A stretch of 64,000 bases of DNA. Source: Lotus japonicus. Its lineage: Eukaryota > Streptophyta > Magnoliopsida > Fabales > Fabaceae. The stretch covers positions 50,892,066 through 50,956,065 of the forward strand of contig NC_080042.1 in assembly GCF_012489685.1 (NCBI RefSeq). Reading direction: 5' to 3'. The notes under the pieces were generated by a model. The model saw only the letters and a list, made by a program, of their open reading frames with translations, ran no database searches and had not been told where the DNA came from. The first letter of the stretch is position 1; the number at the start of each line of letters is the position of its first letter. A program made the position numbers and the translations under genes. Of the stretch, positions 32,240 through 43,156 are shown piece after piece.

Positions 32240-33238
32240 TACACTCACTCCCGTTAAGGTTTGCAACAATGACACTCCATCTCATTCTTTTTTAAAACCT
32301 ACACTCCACCCCATTTTTTATAAAGGCAAAATTTAGTGACGAAAACAAATTCGTCACTAATAAAAAATAATTACTAATTAATTAAAATTTAAATAAATTT
32401 AATGAATATACACTATCATACATTAATTTATGAAAATAATTTTACTAAATTAAATTTTAAAAAATCATCCACTCTGTCTGTTAAGTCTATGTCCCATCTA
32501 TCTCTAAATCATATTTCTCACCACAAACGGTCACCACCAAGCCTTTGCTCACTTTAACACGACGGCCACCGTCCCAGAATGTGAAACCCCATAGAACCAC
32601 CATGCCTCAAAATTTTGTTGCGTCCTGAACCCCAGAACGTGAATCGCACATCCCCAAAGCCACTTGTTCAACTACTTCTTGTGAACTTCACCCCTTTAAG
32701 TTGTGAGCGAACGCTCTATTGGTTTAAGATGTTGTTGGATTTTGTTAAAAAGGGTGCTCCACCGCATCGTTGGGTTCTAATAACCTCCGATCCACTTTAT
32801 ATTTCTTAATTTTGTTTCTCTATTTTCTTCACCCATTTGTGTTGCTTTTTGGGTCTACAATCCAATTTTGAAAATTGGAGGTATAAATAGATGATTTTGA
32901 TTAAAATTAAATTATTACAAAATATGAAAACACAAGCATGTTTTACTATGTTCGAAATATGGTTTGTAAACCGGTCAGGTGTGCTATTGTAGAATTTGCA
33001 TTGTGAATTTACAGAGGAAGAACACGATTGAGAGAATGAAGAGGATTGTGATGTTTTCATTTTAAAATTTATTGAATTATATTGAAAATATTGATTAACA
33101 ATTTAAATAATAACTAATTATTAATGAATAATATTTTTCGTCACTAAATTTGCCTCTATATAAAATGAAGTGGTTGTAGATTTTAGATAAAAATGAAATT
33201 GAGTGTAATTCTAACAAACTTTGAAGGGAATGAATGTA
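32240..33238. mobile_element. Long-terminal-inverted-repeat element upstream of the UGT
   Basis: About 32240-32350 (TACACTCACTCCC ... AAATTTAGTGACGAAAA) and about 33125-33238 (inverse: TTTTCGTCACTAAATTTG ... GAATGAATGTA) form an imperfect inverted repeat of roughly 110 bp bracketing about 0.8 kb. This is a MULE-like or fold-back type of element. No target duplication was found and no transposase is inside. It ends about 380 bp before the UGT start codon. Confidence 0.55.
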
Positions 33239-33522
33239 CTTTATTCTTTTATTTTATTTCTATGAAGATAATCTAATCATTACACATTACTCTAGATTTG
33301 TATCCGATATATTTGTTTTCTTCTACCCCATGCATTGCATGAATAATAATCACTCACACTTTTTTTTTTTACATATCATTTTCATTCTTTTTTCTTTATC
33401 TCTATACATTTACTATTACATAATTTATCATAACAATCATTTACCAATTTTCTCTCCACATTTTATCAATTTATCAAGGTGAATTTGGAGTTCATCCTTG
33501 AACAAACTATAATTCGTTGTTG

Positions 33523-33530
33523 TATATATA
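33523..33530 (+). promoter_or_regulatory. TATA box of the UGT gene
   Basis: TATATATA lies about 90 bp upstream of the start codon, at a normal distance for a plant leader of about 60 nt. No other strong TATA motif lies between it and the ATG. Confidence 0.55.
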
Positions 33531-33619
33531 TCCATTCGCTCCCTACACTTGGTGTGCTTACATTAGCCACTCAACTTAAACTTCATTAGAGTTCATCATC
33601 TGAATCCATCATCACTCTC

Positions 33620-35071
33620 ATGAACATGAAAGGGGACACCATAGTTCTCTACCCTGCCATGGGGAGTGGACACCTTGTCTCCATGGTTGAGCTAGGCAAG
33701 CTCATCCTAACCCACCACCCTTCCTTATCCATCACAATTCTCATCCTCTCCCCACCCAACAACAATCAACAACACACTCCTTCCACCACCACCACCACCG
33801 CCACTGCCTTCAGCCACGACGCCACCTCCCAATACATCACCGACGTCTCTTCCGCCATGCCCTCCATCACCTTCCACAACATTCCTCTCCCACCCATCCC
33901 CGCCACCGTGCCGCCTCACTTGCACACCCTCGAACTCTCCCACCTCGGCAACCAACACGTCCACCGCGCCCTCCGATCATTCTCCAAAACCACCAACCTC
34001 AGAGCCGTTATCCTAGACTTCTTCAACTTCAAAACCATCCAGTTCACCCTTGACATCCCCACTTTCTTCTACTACACTTCTGGTGTTTCCACTCTTGCTG
34101 TCTTGCTAAACTTCCCCACCCTTCACAAAAACACCACAAAACCCATCAAGGACCTTCACATGCATCTTCAAATCCCCGGGTTACCACCAATGCCCACTGA
34201 TGATTTCCCTGACAATTCGAAAGACCCTGAGAATCCGATTTACCATGTCACCCTTGAGTTGGCGAAAACCATGAGAAACAGCTTCGGCATTATCGCAAAC
34301 ACCTTCGATGCAATTGAAGAAAAAGCCATCAAAGCTATAACTGAAGGCTTGTGCGTACCGGATGGTAACACGCCACCATTGTTCTGTATTGGGCCGTTGA
34401 TTTCCACCACGTACGGCGGCGATGAGAAAGGGTGTCTGAGCTGGCTCGACTCGCAGCCGAGTCAGAGCGTCGTGTTGCTGTGTTTCGGAAGCATGGGGAG
34501 ATTCTCGAGGACCCAGTTGAGCGAGATTGCTCATGGGTTGGAGAGGAGCGAGCAGAGGTTTCTGTGGGTGGTGAGGACCGAGTCAGGTCGCGGTGACTCG
34601 GAGGAGGAGGAACCGAGTTTGGACGAGTTGTTGCCGGAAGGGTTTTTGGAGAGGACGAAGGAGAAGGGGATGGTTGTGAGGGACTGGGCCCCACAGGGTG
34701 CAATACTGAGTCATAACTCGGTGGGTGGGTTCGTGACTCACTGCGGGTGGAACTCGGTGCTAGAAGCGGTTTGTGAGGGAGTGCCGATGGTGGCGTGGCC
34801 TCTGTACGCGGAACAGAAGCTGAACAGAGTTATCATGGTGCAGGAAATGAAGGTGGCTTTGGCGGTGAACGAGTCGAAAGATGGGTTAGTGAGTTCAACC
34901 GAGTTGGGGGACCGGGTCAGGGAGCTGATGGACTCGGACAGGGGAAAAGAGATTCGGCAGAGGATATTCAAGATGAAAATGAGTGCGGTGGAAGCAAGAA
35001 GTGAAGGTGGGTCTTCTCCTAATGCTTTGAATCGGTTGGCTCATTTGTGGAATACTAATGTTATGATTTGA
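33620..35071 (+). CDS. UDP-glycosyltransferase, UGT88-like
   Basis: A complete intronless 483-aa family-1 glycosyltransferase, expected to transfer a sugar from a UDP-sugar to a hydroxyl of a small phenolic in the cytosol. The N-terminus carries the catalytic His18 in GSGHLVSMVELG, with a candidate activating Asp133 (ILDFF). The C-terminal PSPG box spans W356-Q399, with HCGWNS at 374-379 and a final Gln, usually associated with UDP-glucose. The opening DTIVLYP...GHLVSMVELGKLILTHHPSLSITIL matches the legume UGT88 group, which includes isoflavone and flavonoid 7-O-glucosyltransferases; the acceptor cannot be assigned from sequence. Relatives start at the residue equal to Met3 (33626), whose context is better than Met1. 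No lesion is seen. Mobile elements flank it closely on both sides. Confidence 0.9.
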   Translation: MNMKGDTIVLYPAMGSGHLVSMVELGKLILTHHPSLSITILILSPPNNNQQHTPSTTTTTATAFSHDATSQYITDVSSAMPSITFHNIPLPPIPATVPPHLHTLELSHLGNQHVHRALRSFSKTTNLRAVILDFFNFKTIQFTLDIPTFFYYTSGVSTLAVLLNFPTLHKNTTKPIKDLHMHLQIPGLPPMPTDDFPDNSKDPENPIYHVTLELAKTMRNSFGIIANTFDAIEEKAIKAITEGLCVPDGNTPPLFCIGPLISTTYGGDEKGCLSWLDSQPSQSVVLLCFGSMGRFSRTQLSEIAHGLERSEQRFLWVVRTESGRGDSEEEEPSLDELLPEGFLERTKEKGMVVRDWAPQGAILSHNSVGGFVTHCGWNSVLEAVCEGVPMVAWPLYAEQKLNRVIMVQEMKVALAVNESKDGLVSSTELGDRVRELMDSDRGKEIRQRIFKMKMSAVEARSEGGSSPNALNRLAHLWNTNVMI

Positions 35072-35090
35072 TGCCTCATTTTCGCTACTA

Positions 35091-35394
35091 CTCCCTCCGG
35101 TCCTATTTATAAGCAGCAAAAAAAAATTCACATAGTTTAAGAAATGTAGTTAAACTAGATAAAATGCATTAAATTTGTCTTGAATCAAAATAAACTTCCA
35201 AAATTACCCTTTGTTATTAGTATTGGAAAGTGGGAAAGAGAGAGAATAATTAATGAGGCACATTTTACAAGTTAGAATTAATAAGGGCATCATTGGAAAA
35301 AAATAATTAATATAGCTTAAACTTTCATTTGGTTCTTATAAAAAGGACCAAGATTTTTCTTCTTTTTCATGCTTATAAATAGGAACGGAGGGAG
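35091..35394. mobile_element. Stowaway-type MITE
   Basis: The ends are inverted repeats, CTCCCTCCGGTCCTATTTATAAGCA and its counterpart at 35371-35394, flanked by TA on both sides (35089-35090 and 35395-35396), the Tc1/mariner target. Length 304 bp, no coding capacity. It begins 20 bp after the UGT stop, so the gene's 3' UTR and polyadenylation probably lie in the MITE. Confidence 0.85.
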
Positions 35395-35396
35395 TA

Positions 35397-36502
35397 TTAA
35401 TGATTGGCGAACCCAGTTTCAAAAAAAAAAAAAAAATTGGCGAACCACCCTCTACGGTATGAGACACATGCTATATCCACCATTGTAGTGGTTTTAGATG
35501 GCCATATAATGTGCTTTAATTTGTTAAATTTCCATTTTGTTACAGTTCATAAAAAAATGAGTGTAGCGGGTGTCTATTAAATGACATGAATCACAGTTTC
35601 ACCTTACTCTTAGATAAGAAAGGAAAAAAAGAATGTAAAATTAGAATGGAAGAAAATATAAGTAAAATGTGTATATATCAAAGTATGTTATTAATGGATG
35701 TATAGAAGATGTTCTATTAGCTTCTACAAATAAAAGAACACTTAAAATAAGTTAATACTAGATATATTACTCAAGTGTTGTACGGGTTTACTTACAATAT
35801 AAATACTTTATAGTGTCCTTTTTAAATTTAAACTATTTATCTAAATTATTTATTGATAAAATTATTTTATTATTAATCAAGTTTAATTCTTGATATTCTT
35901 AACTAATGTAAAATTTAAGTCAATTTTTAAATTTATAAATATTATTAATTAATGTAGATAGCTGAATAAATTTTGACAATGTAATTTTTTTTTTGATTTT
36001 TTGATTTAATATATTAATTTCAAAGAATCTTTCTATTGCTTCATGTATTTTAATACAAATGAAGGAAGGTTTTACTGCTTAATGTATTTAATTAATTTTT
36101 TTATGATAATTAAATAAAAAATAAAAAATATGACTAATATATTTTATGAAAATGTTTTTTTAACTAATTTTTTTTAAATCATTATATCAACTTATATTAA
36201 CCTTCCTATCACAAAAAAATATATTTAAAATGGTGGAGTGAACTCTCCCAGCGAAGTTTTTTTCATCCACAAGACGCGAACATAAGACATTTCTTAAGGA
36301 GAATCAAGCATCAACACATATTTTTTAAAACAATGTTTTTTTAAGATATTTATTTATATAAATTATTTTTAATATTTTTATCATTATAAAACTAAAATTG
36401 TTCATATGTAAATTATGGGTACTTTTATCGGCGTGATTTTTTTGTCGATAAACATTAGTATGATTTTTTTTATTATAGTGTCTTGTTTCACACTTTTTTT
36501 TA
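35397..36502. other. Intergenic, AT-rich
   Basis: Very AT-rich; no gene, RNA or delimited repeat recognised. Confidence 0.55.
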
Positions 36503-36511
36503 GAGAATTAA

Positions 36512-37750
36512 GGCTTCCTGCGAAAATCGTCCCCAAACTTTAAAATTAGCAAAAAACGTCCCCTAACGTTTACACCCGGTTGCAAAATTGGTTTTCCGTC
36601 CAATTCCATCCAATATTTAACGGAATATTTCTCAAAAAATTAATTAAAAAATTTAGTATCTGAAACATTCATCATCTTCATATTAAAAACCCAGAAATTC
36701 ACAAACTCAAACTCAAATTCACAATCTTCCCAACAACAAACCCATATTAAATTCAACCACAAAAATTTCCAGAAATAAAAGCCAATACTCCTTTTCCCTC
36801 ACCCAAATCCAGAAATTCAAAAATATTGTTCAGAGGTGGGGTTTTGACATGCACCAAAGAAGATCAGGTGGGGTTTTGACCTGGAATTTTGACCCACCTC
36901 CATTGAACCCAAATCTGAATCTGCCATAGACCACCCCGCCGCTCCTCGTCGTCATCGAAGCACCACCGCCGCTCTTCTTTGAATCCTCCATCTCCATCTC
37001 TCTTCCTCCCTCGATCCTACTCTCTTTCTTTGCCTGTTTTTGTTTGGTTTGGAGTAGAGATGAAGAAGGCATAGGAGTAGATATGCGACGTCGGTGGTCC
37101 GTGATTGAAGAGCTTCAACGGAGGTGGTGATGGCGCGGCGCTTCGTGGACTGGAGATCCACGTAAAGGAGGCGCTGCGAACCCAGCGGTGGTGGTGGCAG
37201 CGCGGTTTGGTGGTGATACTGCCAGATCTTGATTTTGAAGAAGAGGAGGAAGTGGTGGCAAATGGCTCTAGCAAAAGAAGGAAGTGGTTTCGAAGAAGAA
37301 GGTGGTGGTGGTGCTGGATCTAGATTCCCACATATTTGACCTCAAATGCTAAAAATGTACTCTGATTTCTTTGAGTGAAAGGAGAATGGAAAGGATTTCA
37401 TTTTTTAGGTAAGGTGTTTGATGGTTTTTTTTTTATGTAAGGTGTTGGATGGTGACTGGGTTTGAGGAGATTGATTTTTTTTTTTCTGGAATTTTTTCAG
37501 CTTTATGTTGAAGATGGTGAAGAAGATGTTTGAAGAAGATGAACATTCATCAATTTTTAGGTTTTTGTTTTATTTTCTTATTTTTTTAAATTTTTATCCC
37601 AGAATTCGTTAAATATTGGATGAAATTTGACGGAAAACCAATTTTGCAATCGGGTGTAAACGTTAGGGATGTTTTTTTTGCTAATTTTAAAGTTTGGGGA
37701 CGATTTTCGCAGGAAGGCCAAAGTTGGGGGACCAAAAGTGCAATTAAGCC
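36512..37750. mobile_element. Small MULE-type element, 9-bp TSD
   Basis: A perfect 9-bp direct repeat GAGAATTAA (36503-36511 and 37751-37759) flanks a 1239-bp element whose ends are inverted: GGC...TTCCTGCGAAAATCG on the left and the inverse on the right. The similarity runs about 110 bp inward to TTAACG (about 36620 and 37605). The left end lacks about 30 bp present at the right end. The interior has a GGTGG-rich segment with chance frames and no transposase. The 9-bp duplication points to the Mutator superfamily. Confidence 0.75.
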
Positions 37751-37759
37751 GAGAATTAA

Positions 37760-38570
37760 AGTGTTATGTTCTAGGAGTCTTTTGTCATGTTCTGTTTTAT
37801 TTTATACAACAAATATGGAAATTAGTTGGTAGTTGATTATTGAATTTTTTTCATCTGTTTTTAGTTTAATGCATATAATACAAAGGGAATTTTTATTTCT
37901 TGATGTATTTATAACAAAATTTAAAGTGAGTTTTACATAGTAGGTAATTGAATAGCTAATGACTTAAGCAATTTTATTCATTTTTAATATTTTAATTTAA
38001 TGTATTTAATATAAAGGAAAATTTTAACACAAAGGTTTAAAGTGACTGTTACATTTTATTTAGTTTTAGATTTTATTAATAAAGGTATTAATACAAAGGA
38101 AATATTTTACTATTTAATGCAATTAATGAAAAAGAGTGCAAAAAATAAGTCTCCTTTACGTATACAGGGGCAGATTCACCGCCCGGCGAGCTTGGGCCTA
38201 TGTCCTGGCCCTGGCAAAAAAACATTCTTATGACCAGATCATCTTTTTGGCCCAAAACAAAGAAAAGGGCAAAATTTAAAGGTGGCAAAATTGAGGGACT
38301 ATTTCCTAAAAACAAAATTTCTGACTCAAATTTCAGAAAAAGAAAGGGGAAAATAAGTAAATAAAGAAACCCTAAATTGGATTGCTCGTTGGATTTCTCC
38401 CTTCAGTCTTCACTTCTTCCTACTCGAATCAATTATTCCCTTCACCTCTATTGATCAATTGCTTGCTTTGCTCCCTTCACCACGCATGTCTCTTTCTCTC
38501 TATGATAAAACTTCTTTGACTATGTCCTCTGGCTCTGTTGATCGATTGTGACTCTGTGAGTGTTTGAGTG
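37760..38570. other. Intergenic; possible hAT-type end near 38165
   Basis: No gene. CAGGGGCAGATTCACC at about 38166 resembles the CAGGGGC-type ends of plant hAT-related repeats, but no partner end was found. A CT-rich stretch (38395-38530) precedes the solo LTR. Confidence 0.35.
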
Positions 38571-38575
38571 AAGAG

Positions 38576-41500
38576 TGTAACACCCCGATTTTCGAGTGTC
38601 ACTTTAGTAACTCAAAAATAAAATAAAGCGGAAAAGCAGGTATTTTTTTTTTCGTTTGGTTTAAATAAAATAAAAAGACTTGTCGAAATAAAGACTAAAC
38701 TCATTCGCGATTAACAGCGACTAATATACAATAAAAACACAGCCCTCGCTGTAACCAAAATCATCGTCACGAGTGTCCTCAAGTGACGGAAAGTAACATC
38801 AAGTAACTAAAAGTATTGCCCAACGGCAACAAGTGCGACCCATAGCCAGAGTCATAAGTTTTATAAACACAGTCCTCCAAGAAAGTAAGTCAGCCCAAAA
38901 CGGCCTCCAAAGGACCTCCTACGTCCGACAAACTCCCTGTGATCCTCATGGAAGAGAACCACACAAAAGCTAATAGTCGGGGACCTACCCTGCCCCAAAA
39001 TAAGAAATGAAAATCAGAGCTATGATAACGAAACCCGATATGCTACACCCCTAACATCAATCCTCATCCGATCCTGCATGAAGTTCGGGTCCATGTCGAA
39101 GGCTCAGTAGTAGTCATTTCGCTCCGGGTCCTCCCCGAACGACGAACCATCACGAATCAACTGTTGAACGTCTGGCAGCAGGCCGACCGCCCAAACACAA
39201 ACATGAACACAAAGCCAAGGCGCGAGGGTCAACTCACAGAATATGATAGATAATACAAGCAAAATGTGAAGAATAAGGGGGTATATATATATGTTGTATA
39301 TATACATATAAGTTATGCATTGCCTACCCTAAGGTATATACATGGCATGTTATCGAATCTCTAGTAACAACACAATATTCAATATCTCAACAATTCAACA
39401 AATAACATAACAATGTTCAACCAATGTCAAATCATCAAAATCTTCAACATATGAAGTTAGGTGATAAGGTTAGTCAAACAATGTATCGTCCTCCCAACGC
39501 AAAAGTGTCTAACTAAACCAATGTTCCCTGTCGTTTGCCCTAGGGTAAACGACGATGAAATATCACGCTTCCATGAAGTCTCACGCTTCAATGGAGTCTT
39601 ACGCTTTCACGAAGTCTCACGCTTCAGTGAAATCTCACACATTCACGAAGTCTCACGCTTCAGTGAAGTTTCACGCATTCACGAAGTCTCACGCTTCAGT
39701 GAAGTTTCACGCATTCACGAAGTCTCACGCTTCAGTGAAGTTTCGCGCCTTCATGAAGTCTCCCGCTTCAATGAAGTCTCACACCTTCACGAAGTCTCAC
39801 GCTTCAGTGAAGTTTTACGCCTCCGCAAAGTCTCCCGCTTCAGCGAAGGTTCCCGCCTCCACAAGGTCTCCCGCCTCTGTGAAGTTTCTGCTTTCACGAA
39901 GTCTCACGCTTCAGTGAATTTGCAGCCTTTCACGAAGTCTCACGCTTCAGTGAAGTTTCATGCTTTCACGAAGTCTCACGCCTCAGTAAAGCTTCCCGGC
40001 TCATCCTTTGGATGGCTAAATAAACTGCTCAAAGAGCGAAGGAGTACCAATGTACTTAGAAACTTATAGTTCCCCGGCTTATCCTTTAGATAGCCAAACA
40101 ACATACTGCTCATCGAGCGAAGAGTACCAACATACTCAGAAACTCATTAGTTCCCCCAAAACTTGAATTCGGCGACACTTCTCATTTTCCAAAACTAACA
40201 TCCAAGCTCTAAGCTTTCATCTGACATTATTATCATTATTGAAAGGGTTCAGAGGTTGTTTAGTGTATTATGAATTTTCCTTGTAAAATAGTTTCCATTT
40301 AGGTTTATCTCTAATCTTATAAGTTTAAAAGATCCCATCATCCCAGTAATTCCCAAAGAAGGTCTCGATCCATTAAAACAATAACAAGGCCTGAACCTCC
40401 GTTCGTCCCGTCAATCTTTCCCAAAATCTCATGATAAATTTGGCATAATTGCCCGTTATCCTCACTCTGACGTACAACAGATATATGTGTATTTGCATAA
40501 TCAAATTAGCACAAATCCGAAAGTCAAGGCACATATATGAACACATCCTAGATTAACCATTTAGCACATAGCATGTGAATCAATATCAAAAACAATTCCA
40601 GCGATAAATGATTATCATTGTCAGCCGTAGCCTCAGAAAACATTTTCCCAATCAATCACAATCAAGTGCATAAACAATAAATCAAGCCGAATTCATCGAC
40701 GCCTAAAACATTAGCTAGCAAGGTAAGTTGCCCTCACCTCTAGTTCCTTCAGAATCACGGTGTAAGTCACACTCACAAGCTTGCTCAGTCAAGTCCAAGG
40801 TTTCCACAAACGAACCTTAGAGCAAACAAAGCAAAAATCAATCAAAATAAGTCGGTACAATCGAAACAATACTAACTAACGTTAGACAAAGCTCAAGAAG
40901 CTTCAGAGTACAACATTTAGGCACGAATGGAAGGGCTTCCCCCGAATGGATGAGTTTTGACTCGATTCAAGTTTTGTACAAAAACACTTTATTCGCTAAA
41001 ACGTGCATAACTCGAGCTACAGAACTCGGAATGACACGAAACCAAAGCCAAAATTTCGACAACGGAGAGAGCTACGCTATAACTTAGGTCATACAGACCA
41101 AAAAATTATTTTTGGACACGGTACCACACCAAATAAGTTTCGGCCACTATCAAAATAGGGTTTCCTGAACTTTTTCTTCGATCTAATTTAATTCCTAGGT
41201 ATTCTTAGGCGATATCTAGGCTAGGGAAACTCTCAGAAAAATTATCGGGTCGAAAACTAACACAGGGGTATTTTGGTCAGTGTTTTTAGCCTGAAAACTC
41301 AAAGTCGGAATTTTGAGAAATAAATTTGATGAGCGTGTTCCTAACGATATTTATAACAACTAATCCTGTTGATACTAAGCTCAGTCGAGAGTTTTTAATC
41401 CAAAGAACGAAGCTTTGGCCAAAAATGGGTTTTTTCGAGCAGAATTGAAACTCGGTGGCAATTCGGCGAGATTCAGCAGAAAACAACCGGATATTCATGC

Positions 41501-42491
41501 TCTTGGGCATGTAGGCAATAAGTTTAGACACTGAAATCAAGTTATTTGGACAGTTTTACAAAAAGCTCAAAACTTTGAGCACAGAAAGACATAGAGAAAA
41601 GCGACAGAATTGACGATCAGAAGTAAGGAATAGCATTTATACCTCGAGGTCTACGCGTAGCAACGAACGGTGCAGCGATCAGGCAAGAAATGGAAAAAAT
41701 CTTTTCTTCCCCCTCCTCCTCCAAGCTCGCAGGTTTGATGGCTATGGTGTTGGGAATTTTTTTGATTTTTTTCAAGCTATTTATAGTTTATGGAAAATGC
41801 GGAAAAATGAAAATTTCGCGATTCCGATTTTTCCTGCGCGTTCCTCTGTTAATTCTAAGATAGGTTCTGGCGACAGAATTCCAGAACTCAAAACAGGTTT
41901 CTTGGAATTAAGGCAAACGATCCAAAGTCGGTGTAAATCGATTTTACCCGAAAAACTACTTTTTGCAGTTGATGTCGGATGAGAAAACTTCGTTCTGAAG
42001 AAAGATTAGAAACATCGAAAGAAATGGGTGTATGCGTGTGGAATCTTCGTTTGAAGTTCCGAATATAAAAAGTCTCCATCGACAGTTTATTTTAAGGTTC
42101 TTGAGTTATCAGGGATTTAGTTTCGGCAAACCTCCGAGAATTAGAATCGGACGTTCCTACATTTTAGGGTTTCGTATCGAAATGCTCGTCATGGAAAGAT
42201 TAAGAGAAGTTCTAACATTTCTCTGAAGATTTTTGGAATTAGTTTCCATCGTGTCTTTAAGTGTAAATTAATCGTTTACTATCGCTCTCGTCCTAATTAT
42301 AAGCGATTACTACTTGCGCTATAACTTATATCGACTTTAATACTATCCTTAGCCTTTTCCTGAACTTTCTCCTTCATAAATTTATTCCATTTGATAACCA
42401 CTTGTTCAGGTTTCCTTCACGATACATCGAAACCTAATCGTGTATATGAACTTAATTAATTTATTCTAAGCTTAAAAACTTGGGTCTCACA
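38576..42491 (+). mobile_element. Solo LTR, 3.9 kb
   Basis: Begins TGTAACACCCCGATTTTC and ends GGGTCTCACA, i.e. TG...CA. A perfect 5-bp duplication AAGAG lies at 38571-38575 and 42492-42496. No internal domain, primer site or polypurine tract separates two LTRs, so this is one LTR left by LTR-LTR recombination. The TGTAACACCCC start and length suggest a Ty3/Gypsy chromovirus-like family, which is inference. A second member of the family starts at 42839. Confidence 0.8.
39556..39990. repeat. 36-bp minisatellite inside the solo LTR
   Basis: About 12 units of 36 bp, each made of two related 18-bp halves (TTCACGAAGTCTCACGC and TTCAGTGAAGTTTCACGC types). Because 36 is a multiple of 3 the array stays open in several frames (12-residue periods such as SRFSEVSRIHEV), but there is no sign that it is translated. 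Units are contiguous with no unique spacers. Confidence 0.85.
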
Positions 42492-42496
42492 AAGAG

Positions 42497-42838
42497 GGTT
42501 GTGTAATACTTTGAGGCGGTTGCTGACAGGCTGAGAGTAGGGCGGTGGCGGTGGGTGAGTGAGTGAGGACGACGTGGGTGAGGCGGAGATGTGAGTGAGG
42601 CGTGGGTGTGGCTGACAGGCTGAGTGAGTGAGGCGATGGCGGTGGGTGACAGGGTGAGTGAGTGAGGATAGTGTGGGTGAGGCAAAGATTTGAGTGAGGT
42701 TTGGGTGAGGAGGGCGAGGCGGTGAGCGAGACAGAGAGTGAGTGAAACCTTGAAAGGGGAAAAAGTGAGAGAGAAAGAGAGTGAGTGGTGAGTGTGTGAG
42801 TGGAATTTGAAAATGTGAGTCTATGACATTAAGATGAG
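42497..42838. repeat. GTGAGTGAGG-rich tract
   Basis: Purine-rich DNA with recurring GTGAGTGAG, GGTGAGGCG and GGCTGA phrases (about 42520-42800). It separates the solo LTR from the next LTR of the same family. No gene. Confidence 0.6.
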
Positions 42839-43156
42839 TGTAACACCCCGATTTCGGTGGCGTCACTTTAGTAACCGAAAATTAAATAAAGCGGAAAAAC
42901 GTGAATATTTTTTTTACGTTTTCTTTTCAAATAAAAACTTGTCGAAAATAAACACTCAACCCAACAACGATAAACATACCTAATGTACAAATATAAATAC
43001 AACCCCCGCTGTAAGTAGCATGCCAAGTCACGAGTAACCTCCAGTGACGGGTAAAGTGACATAAAGTATCATAAAGTAGTGGCCGCAGGCAAATATGTAC
43101 AAACCAAAGTAAAGGTCAAGTATTCGAAATACAATCCTCCATACGAAAGTAAGTCA
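42839..43156 (+). mobile_element. Second TGTAACACCCC LTR, left piece
   Basis: Starts TGTAACACCCCGATTTCGG and matches the first 320 bp of the solo LTR at 38576 with substitutions and small indels (both contain AATAAAGCGGAAAA and TTGTCGAAA). It is interrupted at 43156 by the SIRE element and resumes at 55269. Confidence 0.75.

Noticed and set aside
34335..34703. Ser/Pro-rich frames antisense to the UGT
   Set aside because: Composition shadows of a GC-rich coding sequence; the sense ORF has full domain support.
39556..39990. CRISPR-like array
   Set aside because: Repeats are contiguous without unique spacers, and the sequence is a plant nuclear genome.
39461..40069. 202-aa frame with 12-residue repeats
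   Set aside because: It is the translation of the 36-bp minisatellite inside a solo LTR; several frames stay open because 36 is a multiple of 3.
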